A DNA stretch of 64,000 nucleotides from an uncultured Eubacteriales bacterium (lineage in GTDB: Bacteria; Bacillota; Clostridia; Oscillospirales; Acutalibacteraceae). The notes under the pieces are model-generated. The model was not told where the DNA came from. It was given only the letters and a program-made list of their open reading frames with translations, and searched no databases. The stretch covers positions 124,001-188,000 of the forward strand of contig CAKTEE010000005.1 in assembly GCA_934546985.1 (NCBI GenBank), read 5' to 3'. Made by a program: the position numbers and the translations under genes. Positions 44,428 to 52,864 of this stretch are shown piece after piece (position 1 is the first letter of the stretch; every line of letters begins with the position of its first letter).

Positions 44428-45687
44428 TTATAATTCCGCAGGGTCGGTGATATAACCGGTCACTGCGCTTGCCGCCGCCACATACGGGTTCGCAAGGTAA
44501 ACTTCACTTTTCGGATGACCCATTCGTCCGACAAAATTACGGTTGGTGGTTGCAACTGCGCGTTCTCCTTCTGCAAGGATTCCCATATGACCGCCGAGGC
44601 AGGGTCCGCAGGTTGGTGTACTGACAGCACAGCCTGCCTCCATAAAGATTTGAGTCAGCCCCTCGGCAATACAATCCATATAAATCTTCTGCGTTGCAGG
44701 GATTACAATACAGCGCACGCCTTTCGCAACCTTTCTGCCTTTCAGGATTTCCGCCGCGGCACGCATATCTTCCATACGCCCATTAGTGCAGGATCCAATA
44801 ACTACTTGGTCAATTTTAACTTCACCGGCTTTATCCACTTCGCGCGTATTCTCCGGCAGGTGAGGGAAAGCGACGGTTGGATGAAGCTGAGACATATCAA
44901 TTACAATTTCTTCATCATAAGGAGCGTCTGTATCTGCTTCAAACACCCGACATTTTCTCACAGTACGCCCGTTCACATATTCCAGCGTTACCTCATCCAC
45001 AGGAAAAATACCGTTTTTCGCACCGGCTTCAATCGCCATGTTTGCAATGCACAGGCGGTCATCCATAGAAAGATTCTTAATGCCGTCTCCTGTAAATTCC
45101 AAAGAACGGTACAAGGCGCCGTCCACACCGATTTTACCAATCAGATGTAAAATTACATCTTTACCGCCAACATATTTCGGCGGTTTGCCTGTCAGCACAA
45201 TTTTCAGCGCGGAGGGAACTTTAAACCATGCCCTGCCCGCAGCCATACCTGCCGCCATGTCCGTAGAACCTACGCCCGTAGAGAAAGCGCCGAGCGCACC
45301 GTAAGTACATGTGTGGCTGTCTGCACCTATAATGCAGTCGCCTGGGCCAACCAACCCTTTTTCCGGCAGAAGCGCATGTTCTACGCCCATCTCCCCAACA
45401 TCATAATAATTATCAATATCATATTTGTTTGCAAACGCCCGTACCTGTTTGCAGTGCTGTGCAGATTTAATATCCTTATTCGGGGTAAAATGATCCATAA
45501 CCAATGAAATTCTTGTTTTATCAAACACCTGATGTGCCCCGCATCCCTCAAACGCATTGATAGCAACAGGAGACGTCACATCGTTGCCCAAAACCATATC
45601 CAGTTTCGCTTCAATCAGCTGTCCGGCTTTTACTTCCGGGAGCCCCGCATGTGCGGCAAGAATTTTTTGCGTCATTGTCATTGCCAT
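44428..45687 (-). CDS. leuC: LeuC, isopropylmalate/citramalate isomerase large subunit
   Basis: A 419-residue aconitase-family [4Fe-4S] dehydratase. Cluster cysteines appear in ADSHTCTYG, IGSCTNGRMEDMRAAAE and TCGPCLGGHMGIL. Also FSTGVGSTDMAAGMAAGRAWFKVP and NRNFVGRMGHPKSEVYLANP. GGAGG nine bases before the ATG. Lies between cimA (14 bases) and leuD (21 bases). Confidence 0.96.
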   Translation of the reverse strand: MAMTMTQKILAAHAGLPEVKAGQLIEAKLDMVLGNDVTSPVAINAFEGCGAHQVFDKTRISLVMDHFTPNKDIKSAQHCKQVRAFANKYDIDNYYDVGEMGVEHALLPEKGLVGPGDCIIGADSHTCTYGALGAFSTGVGSTDMAAGMAAGRAWFKVPSALKIVLTGKPPKYVGGKDVILHLIGKIGVDGALYRSLEFTGDGIKNLSMDDRLCIANMAIEAGAKNGIFPVDEVTLEYVNGRTVRKCRVFEADTDAPYDEEIVIDMSQLHPTVAFPHLPENTREVDKAGEVKIDQVVIGSCTNGRMEDMRAAAEILKGRKVAKGVRCIVIPATQKIYMDCIAEGLTQIFMEAGCAVSTPTCGPCLGGHMGILAEGERAVATTNRNFVGRMGHPKSEVYLANPYVAAASAVTGYITDPAEL

Positions 45688-45701
45688 TTCATAATTCCTC
45701 C

Positions 45702-47309
45702 TTAAAAATTCAGAGTATCCGGAAAATTTTCCGGATGTTTCTCAAACTCCTGATATAACTTATATTCTACTGAATCCACAAGCGCAATCCAGCTTGCCTC
45801 AATAATATCGCAGGATACGCCTACGGTCGTCCAAACATCCGTTCCGTCTGTTGTAGTAATTAAAACACGCACCATAGCCGCCGTTGCATCGCGGGGTTCC
45901 ATGACACGAACCTTATAGTCAATCAAATGTATTTTATTTAGGCACGGATAAAAATCCCGCAGCGCTTCTCTAAGCGCAAGGTCAAGTGCATTGACTGGAC
46001 CGTCGCCCTCTGCCGCCGCAATGGTAGTCTGCCCGCCTACATCCAGCTTCAGCGTAGCCGTATCGCCGTGTCCATTGTCCGTCGGCAGTTCGCCAAGTAT
46101 TTTATAACTGATCAGGGAGAAAAACGAGCGAGAAAGTCCCAGCACCCGACGGATAACCAACTGAAAGCTGCCATCCGCGCCTTCATATTGGTAGCCCATA
46201 TGTTCCTTTTCTTTCAGCTCTTCTATTATAGCATAGGTTTGCGGAGAATCTTTATGGATATTCGGACAAATTTTATTGATTTTTCGCAGAACCGCTGTAC
46301 GCCCTGCAATTTCAGACATGAGAAAACGCCGTTCATTGCCGACCATTTCCGGGTCAATATGTTCAAATGATTTTGTGTTTTTCAGCACGCCGTCCGCATG
46401 CATGCCTGCTTTATGGGCAAACGCGCTGTGCCCGACAAAAGGAACATTCTTATGCAGTGTTACATTTGCTATTTCTGCCACACGGCGTGCAGCAGCAGTT
46501 AAATTTTGTATGTTATCATCAGGAATACATTCATAGTCAAGTTTAACCTGCAAATCCGGTATCATTGTGGAAAGGTTTGTATTCCCGCACCGCTCGCCGA
46601 AACCTAAAAATGTCCCCTGCACATGGCATGCGCCCGCCTGCACTGCAATCACAGAGTTCGCAACGGCCAATCCGCAGTCATTATGGCAATGGATACCGAT
46701 ACGCCGGTCAGGGAAAGTTTTGCAAACGGAGGTTATCACTTCCTGTACCTCATGGGGAAAACTTCCGCCGTTGGTATCGCATAATATAAGGCAATCCGCA
46801 CCGCCGCGTACCGCCGCCTTTAATGCGTCAAGGGCATAGCCGCGGTTATTCTTCCAGCCGTCAATAAAATGTTCTGCGTCGAAGAAAACCTCTTTCCCTT
46901 CTTTTTTAAAAAAGGCGCAAGTGTCCTCAATCATTGCAAGATTTTCTTCCAAAGTAGTCTGAAGAATTTCCAAAACATGCAAATCCCAGCACTTGCCAAA
47001 TACTGCCACCGCGTCGGTCTGCGCTTCCAGCAGCGCACGGCAGTTTGCATCTTCTTCCACACGAATTTCTTTGCGGCGCGTACTGCCGAAAGCCACCAGT
47101 CTGGAATGCGTTAAGGAAAGATTTTTTGCCCGCTCAAAAAACTCCAAATCTTTTGGGTTGGAACCGGGATTCCCTGCTTCTATAAACTTTACCCCAAGTT
47201 CATCCAGCGCCGTAACGATATGCAGTTTATCCTCCACTGAAAAAGAAATCCCTTCCCCCTGCGCTCCATCCCGCAGGGTAGAATCAAAAATTTCTACTGC
47301 TTTTTTCAT
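45702..47309 (-). CDS. cimA: CimA, (R)-citramalate synthase
   Basis: Condenses pyruvate and acetyl-CoA to citramalate, giving 2-oxobutyrate for isoleucine without threonine. The 535-residue protein has the HMGL-like TIM barrel (EIFDSTLRDGAQGEGISFSVEDKL, DAEHFIDGWKNNRGYALDAL, CDTNGGSFPHEV, GIHCHNDCGLAVANS, FGERCGNTNLS, HKAGMHADGVLK) and a C-terminal LeuA-dimer regulatory domain (about 400-510). Length and the D-AEHFIDG-type motifs match CimA rather than LeuA. Probably feedback-inhibited by isoleucine (family knowledge). Confidence 0.92.
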   Translation of the reverse strand: MKKAVEIFDSTLRDGAQGEGISFSVEDKLHIVTALDELGVKFIEAGNPGSNPKDLEFFERAKNLSLTHSRLVAFGSTRRKEIRVEEDANCRALLEAQTDAVAVFGKCWDLHVLEILQTTLEENLAMIEDTCAFFKKEGKEVFFDAEHFIDGWKNNRGYALDALKAAVRGGADCLILCDTNGGSFPHEVQEVITSVCKTFPDRRIGIHCHNDCGLAVANSVIAVQAGACHVQGTFLGFGERCGNTNLSTMIPDLQVKLDYECIPDDNIQNLTAAARRVAEIANVTLHKNVPFVGHSAFAHKAGMHADGVLKNTKSFEHIDPEMVGNERRFLMSEIAGRTAVLRKINKICPNIHKDSPQTYAIIEELKEKEHMGYQYEGADGSFQLVIRRVLGLSRSFFSLISYKILGELPTDNGHGDTATLKLDVGGQTTIAAAEGDGPVNALDLALREALRDFYPCLNKIHLIDYKVRVMEPRDATAAMVRVLITTTDGTDVWTTVGVSCDIIEASWIALVDSVEYKLYQEFEKHPENFPDTLNF

Positions 47310-47333
47310 AAGGCACCTCTCTTTGGTAATTTT

Positions 47334-47846
47334 CTACCTGACATAATCATCGTCATGAATGCTCCTGTCCCCATAAGCCAAGGCTGTAATTCCTGTACGC
47401 GCCATTTCCACAATCCCAAATTCCTGCATTTCCTGAATAAATGCATCCAGCGTTTCCGACTGCCCCGTTAGTTCCACCGTCATAGATGTATGCCCAATAT
47501 CTTTAATTCTTGCGCCATATTTTGTCACCGTGCGCAAAACCGTCCCTCTGTCTTTATTCAAAGCCGCAACTTTAACAAGGGCAAGCTCGCTCACACTGGA
47601 ACGTTCCAAATCCAGACGGACTACTTTCCTGACATCCTCCAGTTTCCAAATCTGCTTTTCCACTTGCCGAAACGTCGCGGGGTCGCACAACGCAACAATA
47701 GTTATACGAGATACCTCCGAGTCTTCCGTTTCACTTGCAGTTAAACTTTGGATGTTAAATCCCCTGCGGGAAAATAACCCTGTCATCCGCGGCAGTACGC
47801 CGGAATGGTTGTATGCCAGAACACTGAGCGCTAATTTCTCTTTCAT
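47334..47846 (-). CDS. ilvN: IlvN/IlvH, acetolactate synthase small regulatory subunit
   Basis: A 170-residue regulatory subunit with an N-terminal ACT domain (LSVLAYNHSGVLPRMTGLFSRRGFNIQSL) that binds branched-chain amino acids and a C-terminal domain (about 80-160). It activates IlvB and confers feedback inhibition. Sixteen bases after ilvB. Confidence 0.95.
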   Translation of the reverse strand: MKEKLALSVLAYNHSGVLPRMTGLFSRRGFNIQSLTASETEDSEVSRITIVALCDPATFRQVEKQIWKLEDVRKVVRLDLERSSVSELALVKVAALNKDRGTVLRTVTKYGARIKDIGHTSMTVELTGQSETLDAFIQEMQEFGIVEMARTGITALAYGDRSIHDDDYVR

Positions 47847-47862
47847 CGTGCTTCCCCCTTTC

Positions 47863-49530
47863 TCAGCAGTCCATCATTTCAATGATATCCTCCACCGTCC
47901 CTCCCGGCGGAATCATAGGCAGCACATTTTCATCCTTCGATATACAGCAATCAATTACCACCGGCTTTTTCAAAGCAAATGCCTGTTTCAAAACAGGGCG
48001 CATCTGCTCAGGCGTTTCCATTCGCATACCAGTTACACCAAATGCTTCTGCAAGGCGGACAAAATCTGTTTTTCTATGCGGGTCTGTGGAAGAAAAACGG
48101 CTTCCATAAAAGACTTTCTGCCACTGGCGCACCATACCAAGCACCTGATTATTCATGACAATAACGATAACCGGAAACTCATATGACGCGAGTGTAGCAA
48201 GCTCATTCAGATTCATATGAAAACTGCCGTCGCCGCTGAACAATACCACTCTTTTATCAGGATTACCGGCCTGTGCACCAATAGCCGCCCCCATTCCGTA
48301 ACCCATTGTTCCCAAACCTCCGGAGGTACAAAAGGAACGCGGACGGTTAAAATGGTAATACTGCGCTGTCCACATCTGATGCTGTCCAACATCTGTTGCA
48401 ATAATCGCGTCATCCCCTGCTAATTCATTTACACATTCAATAATATCTTTCGCTCTGAGGACATCACCTTGAACCGGAACACTTTCTTCCTTTTTCCACT
48501 TACGGACTTGCGCCAGCCACTCGGGGCGGGAAACCGGCTCCAGCGCCTGCTCTAACCTGCCAAGCACTTCTTTCAAATCCCCGGTAATATGCATTGCCGT
48601 TGCAACATTTTTGTCAATTTCCGCAGAATCAATATCTATCTGGATAATTTTCGCATTCTCTGCAAATTTTTCCCTGTTGCCCGCCACACGGTCGGAAAAA
48701 CGCGCGCCTGCTGTCAGCAAAACATCGCAGCAGTCAATCGCTTTGTTTGCTTCAAAAGTCCCATGCATACCTACAAACCCTGCAAATAATGAATGATTAT
48801 GCGGGAATCCCCCCAAACCCATTAAAGAACACGCCACAGGAATCTGCATTTTTTCCGCCAATTGAAGCAATTCTTTAGAAGCCCCTGCGGAAATCACTCC
48901 GCCGCCTGCATAAATGAACGGTTTTTTTGCCTTTTGCAGTAATTGTACTGCCTCTTTAACACGGTTTTCTTTCAGCGGGCGGTTAGGGTACGGCTTTACC
49001 GCCGCCTGGCGGGTATATTCTGTAACCGCCGCCGTCATATCCTTCGGTACATCTACAAGGACAGGCCCTTTCCTTCCGCTGTTTGCAATTTCAAACGCCT
49101 GCCGCAGAGTCGGCGCAAGGTCGCGGATATCCTTAATGATAAAGTTATGCTTCGTGACAGGCATTGTAATACCGGTAATATCAACTTCCTGAAAACTGTC
49201 CCTGCCCAACAGGGGCATCGCGACATTGCCGGTAATTGCCACCATAGGAACAGAATCCATATAAGCTGTTGCAATTCCGGTAACAAGGTTTGTTGCACCC
49301 GGACCCGATGTTGCAATTACTACACCCGTTTTGCCTGTAGAGCGGGAATAGCCGTCCGCCGCGTGGGATGCTCCCTGTTCATGGGCAGCCATAATATGCC
49401 GAATCCGGTCACTGTATTGATACAGAGCATCATAGATATTCAACACTGCCCCGCCCGGATACCCAAACACAGTATCAACACCTTGTTCCAGCAAAACTTC
49501 AACAATTATCTGCGCTCCGTTTAATTCCAT
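47863..49530 (-). CDS. ilvB: IlvB, acetolactate synthase large catalytic subunit
   Basis: ThDP- and FAD-dependent enzyme forming acetolactate or acetohydroxybutyrate. The 555-residue protein begins MELNGAQIIVEVLLEQGVDTVFGYPGGAVLNIYDAL; the catalytic Glu is in AAHEQGASHAADGYSR and the ThDP motif in VVLFSGDGSFHMNLNELATLASYEFPVIVIVMNNQ. First gene of the operon, controlled by the T-box leader just upstream. Confidence 0.97.
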   Translation of the reverse strand: MELNGAQIIVEVLLEQGVDTVFGYPGGAVLNIYDALYQYSDRIRHIMAAHEQGASHAADGYSRSTGKTGVVIATSGPGATNLVTGIATAYMDSVPMVAITGNVAMPLLGRDSFQEVDITGITMPVTKHNFIIKDIRDLAPTLRQAFEIANSGRKGPVLVDVPKDMTAAVTEYTRQAAVKPYPNRPLKENRVKEAVQLLQKAKKPFIYAGGGVISAGASKELLQLAEKMQIPVACSLMGLGGFPHNHSLFAGFVGMHGTFEANKAIDCCDVLLTAGARFSDRVAGNREKFAENAKIIQIDIDSAEIDKNVATAMHITGDLKEVLGRLEQALEPVSRPEWLAQVRKWKKEESVPVQGDVLRAKDIIECVNELAGDDAIIATDVGQHQMWTAQYYHFNRPRSFCTSGGLGTMGYGMGAAIGAQAGNPDKRVVLFSGDGSFHMNLNELATLASYEFPVIVIVMNNQVLGMVRQWQKVFYGSRFSSTDPHRKTDFVRLAEAFGVTGMRMETPEQMRPVLKQAFALKKPVVIDCCISKDENVLPMIPPGGTVEDIIEMMDC

Positions 49531-49555
49531 AAAACAGCCTCCCCGTTTGATAAAA

Positions 49556-49832
49556 TAAAAAAATCTCCGTCTCAGTTAAGAGACGAAGATGTAAAACTCC
49601 GTGGTACCACTCTTATTGTTCCCTTTAAAGGAAACCGCTCACAGCATCGGGCAAAACGCCGAATGCCTGCCCCAATAACGCGGGGAAACGCCCACACCTA
49701 CTGCCAATTGGGTTCGGCTGGAAGCTGTTGGGGTGATATTCGCACTCCGTTTTAACCGCCTCGCACCAACCGGCGGCTCTCTGCATAAAACCAAGAGAGT
49801 TACTGTTCCCCGTCATCGCCTTTATATCCTAT
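49556..49832 (-). promoter_or_regulatory. T-box leader with terminator, probable isoleucine specifier (AUC)
   Basis: On the minus strand the leader contains stem I with an AGTA/GAA loop-E-like pair flanking the specifier loop; the 3' side reads GCGAATATCACCCC, giving AUC followed by A, hence tRNA-Ile. Reading one frame earlier would give UAU (Tyr), which does not fit the genes. The T-box core AGAGTGGTACCACGG lies at 49597-49611 and its TGGT bulge pairs with ACCA of a charged-free tRNA. A terminator with arms ATCTTCGTCTC and GAGACGGAGAT plus seven Ts (49556-49592) competes with the antiterminator. Uncharged tRNA-Ile should turn the operon on. Confidence 0.9.
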
Positions 49833-49839
49833 TGGAAAT

Positions 49840-49868
49840 ATATTAACACATCCTGTCAGAACTGTCAA
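49840..49868 (-). promoter_or_regulatory. Promoter of the T-box ilv-leu operon
   Basis: TTGACA (49863-49868), 17-base spacer, TAATAT (49840-49845) on the minus strand. Confidence 0.75.
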
Positions 49869-49940
49869 TATGCCGTTCCAAATCTTCCTCTCATCTTAAA
49901 GAGCTGTCGGTTATGAACTCCGCAAATTTCATCAACGCAT

Positions 49941-49969
49941 TTGAATGAAAAAACTATCTATGATAAAAT
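49941..49969 (+). promoter_or_regulatory. Promoter of the 70-residue gene
   Basis: TTGAAT (49941-49946), 17-base spacer, TAAAAT (49964-49969), about 34 bases before the start codon. Confidence 0.65.
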
Positions 49970-50002
49970 CTAAGCAACATATAAAAATTGGGTGGTGTAA
50001 CG

Positions 50003-50215
50003 ATGTGTAAATTCAACTTGCAATTAGACTATTATGAAATACTTAATTTACACAAAGCATTATTAGAAGCAAAGTTTCATTTGAATCCGGACAACGAATT
50101 AGTATCCGGCAGTCCTTTAGTAGCAGATATATATGTACAAGTCAGAGAACTGTTGATTAACAGTAACAAATCAGCCGAATGGTTAGAGTGGTTTCAGCTA
50201 AAAAAACAGACCTGA
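50003..50215 (+). CDS. Small hypothetical protein, 70 residues
   Basis: Not recognised. MCKFNLQLDYYEILNLHKAL begins a small, neutral, helical protein with no membrane helix or signal peptide; two Trp occur near the end (AEWLEWFQLKK). GGGTGGTG lies just before the ATG at 50003 and a promoter stands upstream, so it is probably real. The frame is also open from a TTG at 49988. It is alone on the plus strand between the T-box promoter and degV. Confidence 0.6.
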   Translation: MCKFNLQLDYYEILNLHKALLEAKFHLNPDNELVSGSPLVADIYVQVRELLINSNKSAEWLEWFQLKKQT

Positions 50216-50240
50216 TTACAGAAAACGTGCAATTCTTTTG

Positions 50241-50375
50241 ATGAAAACATGCAAACATTGGAGCGGAGCATCTTTTCATGAGAAACAAAAGATTGCACAA
50301 AACTTTCTATCTCCGTTTTTTTATGATGAAACAGAACTGAAAGAAGCAGTAAACGAAGCAGATAAAAACTATTAA
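50241..50375 (+). CDS. Possible 44-residue ORF or gene remnant
   Basis: MKTCKHWSGASFHEKQKI starts a 44-codon frame ending at TAA; after that stop the same frame stays open with a protein-like sequence (DIARNINLSLYN), which suggests a decayed gene. There is no ribosome-binding site. It has no match I recognise. Confidence 0.2.
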   Translation: MKTCKHWSGASFHEKQKIAQNFLSPFFYDETELKEAVNEADKNY

Positions 50376-50426
50376 GATATTGCACGGAATATCAACCTGT
50401 CTCTGTACAACTCAGGGAGTTTCAAA

Positions 50427-51299
50427 TCATCTGCGGCTGCCAAGGAAAAACAGGGCAACAGTTCCCGGCCCTGAATGCGCGCCAATAACCGGTCCGATAT
50501 AATTTATCACAATATCTTTCACCTGCATCCGCTCACGAATCATCTCCGCAACTTTTTCGGCATCTTTTTCACAATCTCCGTGAGAAATAAAAATCATCTG
50601 TTCCTCTGGATTTTCTACAGTTTCCACCATATGGTCAACCAGTGCAGACAGCGCCGCCTGTCTGCCGCGCACCTTACTCATGTTGATAAGATGACCCTCA
50701 TCATCCACATGCAATACCGGCTTTATGCCAAGCATTGTCCCCAACAGCGCTGTCGCCGCAGAAACACGCCCACCCCGTTTTAAATGATTAAGGTCATCTA
50801 CCGTAAACCAATGACAAAGGCGCAGGCGGTTGTTTTCCAGCCAATCACGCACTTCATCGATACCAACACCCTGTTTTCTCATCATTGCGGCATGGTAGAC
50901 CAAAAGCCCCTGCCCCATGCAGGCAGCGAGGGAATCAACAGAATAAACTTTCCGATCCGGATATTTCTCTGAAAGCTCACGCACTGCAAGCATAGAGGCA
51001 TTGCAGGTATTGCTTAAACCTGAAGAAAATGCAATTACTAAAACATCTTTTCCAGCCTGCAAAAGCGGCTCAATCATTTCATTATAGGTATTTATATTCA
51101 CAGCAGAGGTCGTTGCAGATTCACCACCGCGCACCATCTGATAAAATTCCTTCGCGGACATTTCGCGCCCATCCAGATAATTGGAATACTCCTGTCCTTT
51201 AATGGTAAACATTAACGGAATCACCTGAAGTTCCAAAGCATCAGCCATTTCCTGCGGCAAATCGCAGGCAGAATCTGTTATGATAACATAATCATTCAT
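50427..51299 (-). CDS. DegV family fatty-acid-binding protein
   Basis: DegV/FakB-like proteins present bound fatty acids to the FakA kinase. The 290-residue protein shows the family start YVIITDSACDLPQEMA, the loop TTSAVNINTYNE (TSQ/TSAV motif at the carboxylate site), IAFSSGLSNTCNAS, SVDSLAACMGQG and the C-terminal HSGPGTVALFFLG. GGAGG before the ATG at 51299 fixes the start. No fakA is seen nearby. Fatty-acid substrate unknown. Confidence 0.92.
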   Translation of the reverse strand: MNDYVIITDSACDLPQEMADALELQVIPLMFTIKGQEYSNYLDGREMSAKEFYQMVRGGESATTSAVNINTYNEMIEPLLQAGKDVLVIAFSSGLSNTCNASMLAVRELSEKYPDRKVYSVDSLAACMGQGLLVYHAAMMRKQGVGIDEVRDWLENNRLRLCHWFTVDDLNHLKRGGRVSAATALLGTMLGIKPVLHVDDEGHLINMSKVRGRQAALSALVDHMVETVENPEEQMIFISHGDCEKDAEKVAEMIRERMQVKDIVINYIGPVIGAHSGPGTVALFFLGSRR

Positions 51300-51472
51300 A
51301 TTTTCGCCTCCACATTGCAATCTATTGTCAGTTTACCCTAAAAAAGGGCGGCTGTCAAGGCAAATCATTCGTAAATAATATCAAATAGTTTTTAAAACTA
51401 CTTATTGGAGTTTATCTTCCATAAAGCATCTCCAAATGCTTGATTTCACGTTTTTTCCATGCGTTTTCTAAA

Positions 51473-52738
51473 TTATTTCTCTTCACTTTCTTCCTTCGGC
51501 ATTTGTTTCTCTATTTCCCGCAGGCTCCGGTTATAAAGCATACTGATACCCAACACCATCATCAGTATTCCGGTTATTATCAAAAGAAATTCTACTTTCA
51601 CCCAATCTGCCAACGGCCCGAAAATGGACATTCCCAATGGAATTGCCGCAGAGGACACAATCTGCACCAAACCGAAAATCCGCCCCTGCATATCCATTTC
51701 TACAGATTCCTGAAGAACTACCATACCCGGCGAGTTAATCAGCGGCATGGTCAGCCCTGTAATAAACAATATGAGCAGGTATAAAATAAAATTCCCGGAT
51801 AACCCCATTCCCGCGGTTAACGTACCAAACAAAAACGTCCCTAAAATAATAGAATGGATACGGTTTTTAAAACCGCCCCATGCTGCAATTATAACACCGC
51901 CGATTATTGTACCAAAGCTCCACACCATTTCATTTGCGGTTAGTTTCCAGATTTCTCCGCCAAAACTTCTGGCCGTCATGAGCGGGGTAAGCAGCGCTGC
52001 GGGTGTAACCAGAAACATTAAAATTGCGTAAAACGCAAAAAATGCCCGCAGAAACGGCCGTTCCCATACATAGCGTATTCCATATTTTAAATCGTCAAAA
52101 ACGCTCATTCGTGCGCCTTGCCCCTGCTCACGTTTCACTTTTCCCACTTTAATTCTGGACATAATAAAAATAGCAATCACTGCGGTAACTACATCAATAA
52201 AAAATGCCGCTTCCAAACCGGCAATAGATAAAACTGCACCACTTGCCGCCGGAGAGACCAGCGTGGTTAAAGACTGTATCGTTGTATTCACTCCATTAAT
52301 ACGCATAAGTTTATCCGCAGGAACAAGCTGAGGAATTAAAGCACTGACCGCCGGTGTTTGAACGCCTGCACCGGCAGAACGGATTGCAGAAACCAGAAAT
52401 AACAGCCACAGTTCTTTATAACCGGCCATAAAAATAACTGCAAGTATCAGGGTTGAAAATGCAATCGCCCCATCTGCAATCATAATCAAAAACTTTCGGT
52501 TATGCCGGTCCGCCCACACTCCGCCGAACATGGAAATTAAAATCTGCGGCAGGAAACTGCAAAGGCTTGACAGCATAATCATCATCCCTGAGGAAGTAGC
52601 CAGTGTGACATACCAAACAATGGCAAATTGCGTCAAAGACGAGCCAAACAGCGACACTGCCTGACCGGACAAAAACCATGCTGTTTTTCTGTGCCAATGC
52701 TCATAACCTATAGATGCCTGTTGATTTTTTTGACTCAT
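51473..52738 (-). CDS. MFS efflux transporter (macrolide-efflux-like MFS_3 family)
   Basis: A 421-residue, 12-helix major facilitator. The start (WHRKTAWFLSGQAVSLFGSSLTQFAIVWYVT) and the loop-2 motif FGGVWADRHNRKFLIMIADG match the Mef/NreB-type MFS group, which includes macrolide exporters, but substrate cannot be told from sequence. Last two helices end in a charged cytoplasmic tail (EKQMPKEESEEK). Stands alone between degV and the pseudokinase gene. Confidence 0.88.
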   Translation of the reverse strand: MSQKNQQASIGYEHWHRKTAWFLSGQAVSLFGSSLTQFAIVWYVTLATSSGMMIMLSSLCSFLPQILISMFGGVWADRHNRKFLIMIADGAIAFSTLILAVIFMAGYKELWLLFLVSAIRSAGAGVQTPAVSALIPQLVPADKLMRINGVNTTIQSLTTLVSPAASGAVLSIAGLEAAFFIDVVTAVIAIFIMSRIKVGKVKREQGQGARMSVFDDLKYGIRYVWERPFLRAFFAFYAILMFLVTPAALLTPLMTARSFGGEIWKLTANEMVWSFGTIIGGVIIAAWGGFKNRIHSIILGTFLFGTLTAGMGLSGNFILYLLILFITGLTMPLINSPGMVVLQESVEMDMQGRIFGLVQIVSSAAIPLGMSIFGPLADWVKVEFLLIITGILMMVLGISMLYNRSLREIEKQMPKEESEEK

Positions 52739-52811
52739 AAAAACATAATTCCCCTTTTTTCATTACTTTAAGCAATTGTGATAATTAAAAAAAGCTCCTT
52801 TTTAAAAACAG

Positions 52812-52851
52812 AAAAACAATGGGGCTTTCCTGAACCAACAGGAAAGTCCCC
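52812..52851 (-). terminator. Terminator of the pseudokinase gene
   Basis: Arms GGGGACTTTCCTG and CAGGAAAGCCCC around a six-base loop (minus strand), then a T-rich run. Confidence 0.82.
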
Positions 52852-52864
52852 TATCATATCTTTA

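Noticed and set aside
49625..49816. A 63-codon minus-strand frame upstream of ilvB as a leader peptide
   Set aside because: It coincides with the structured T-box leader and has no ribosome-binding site or run of branched-chain codons.
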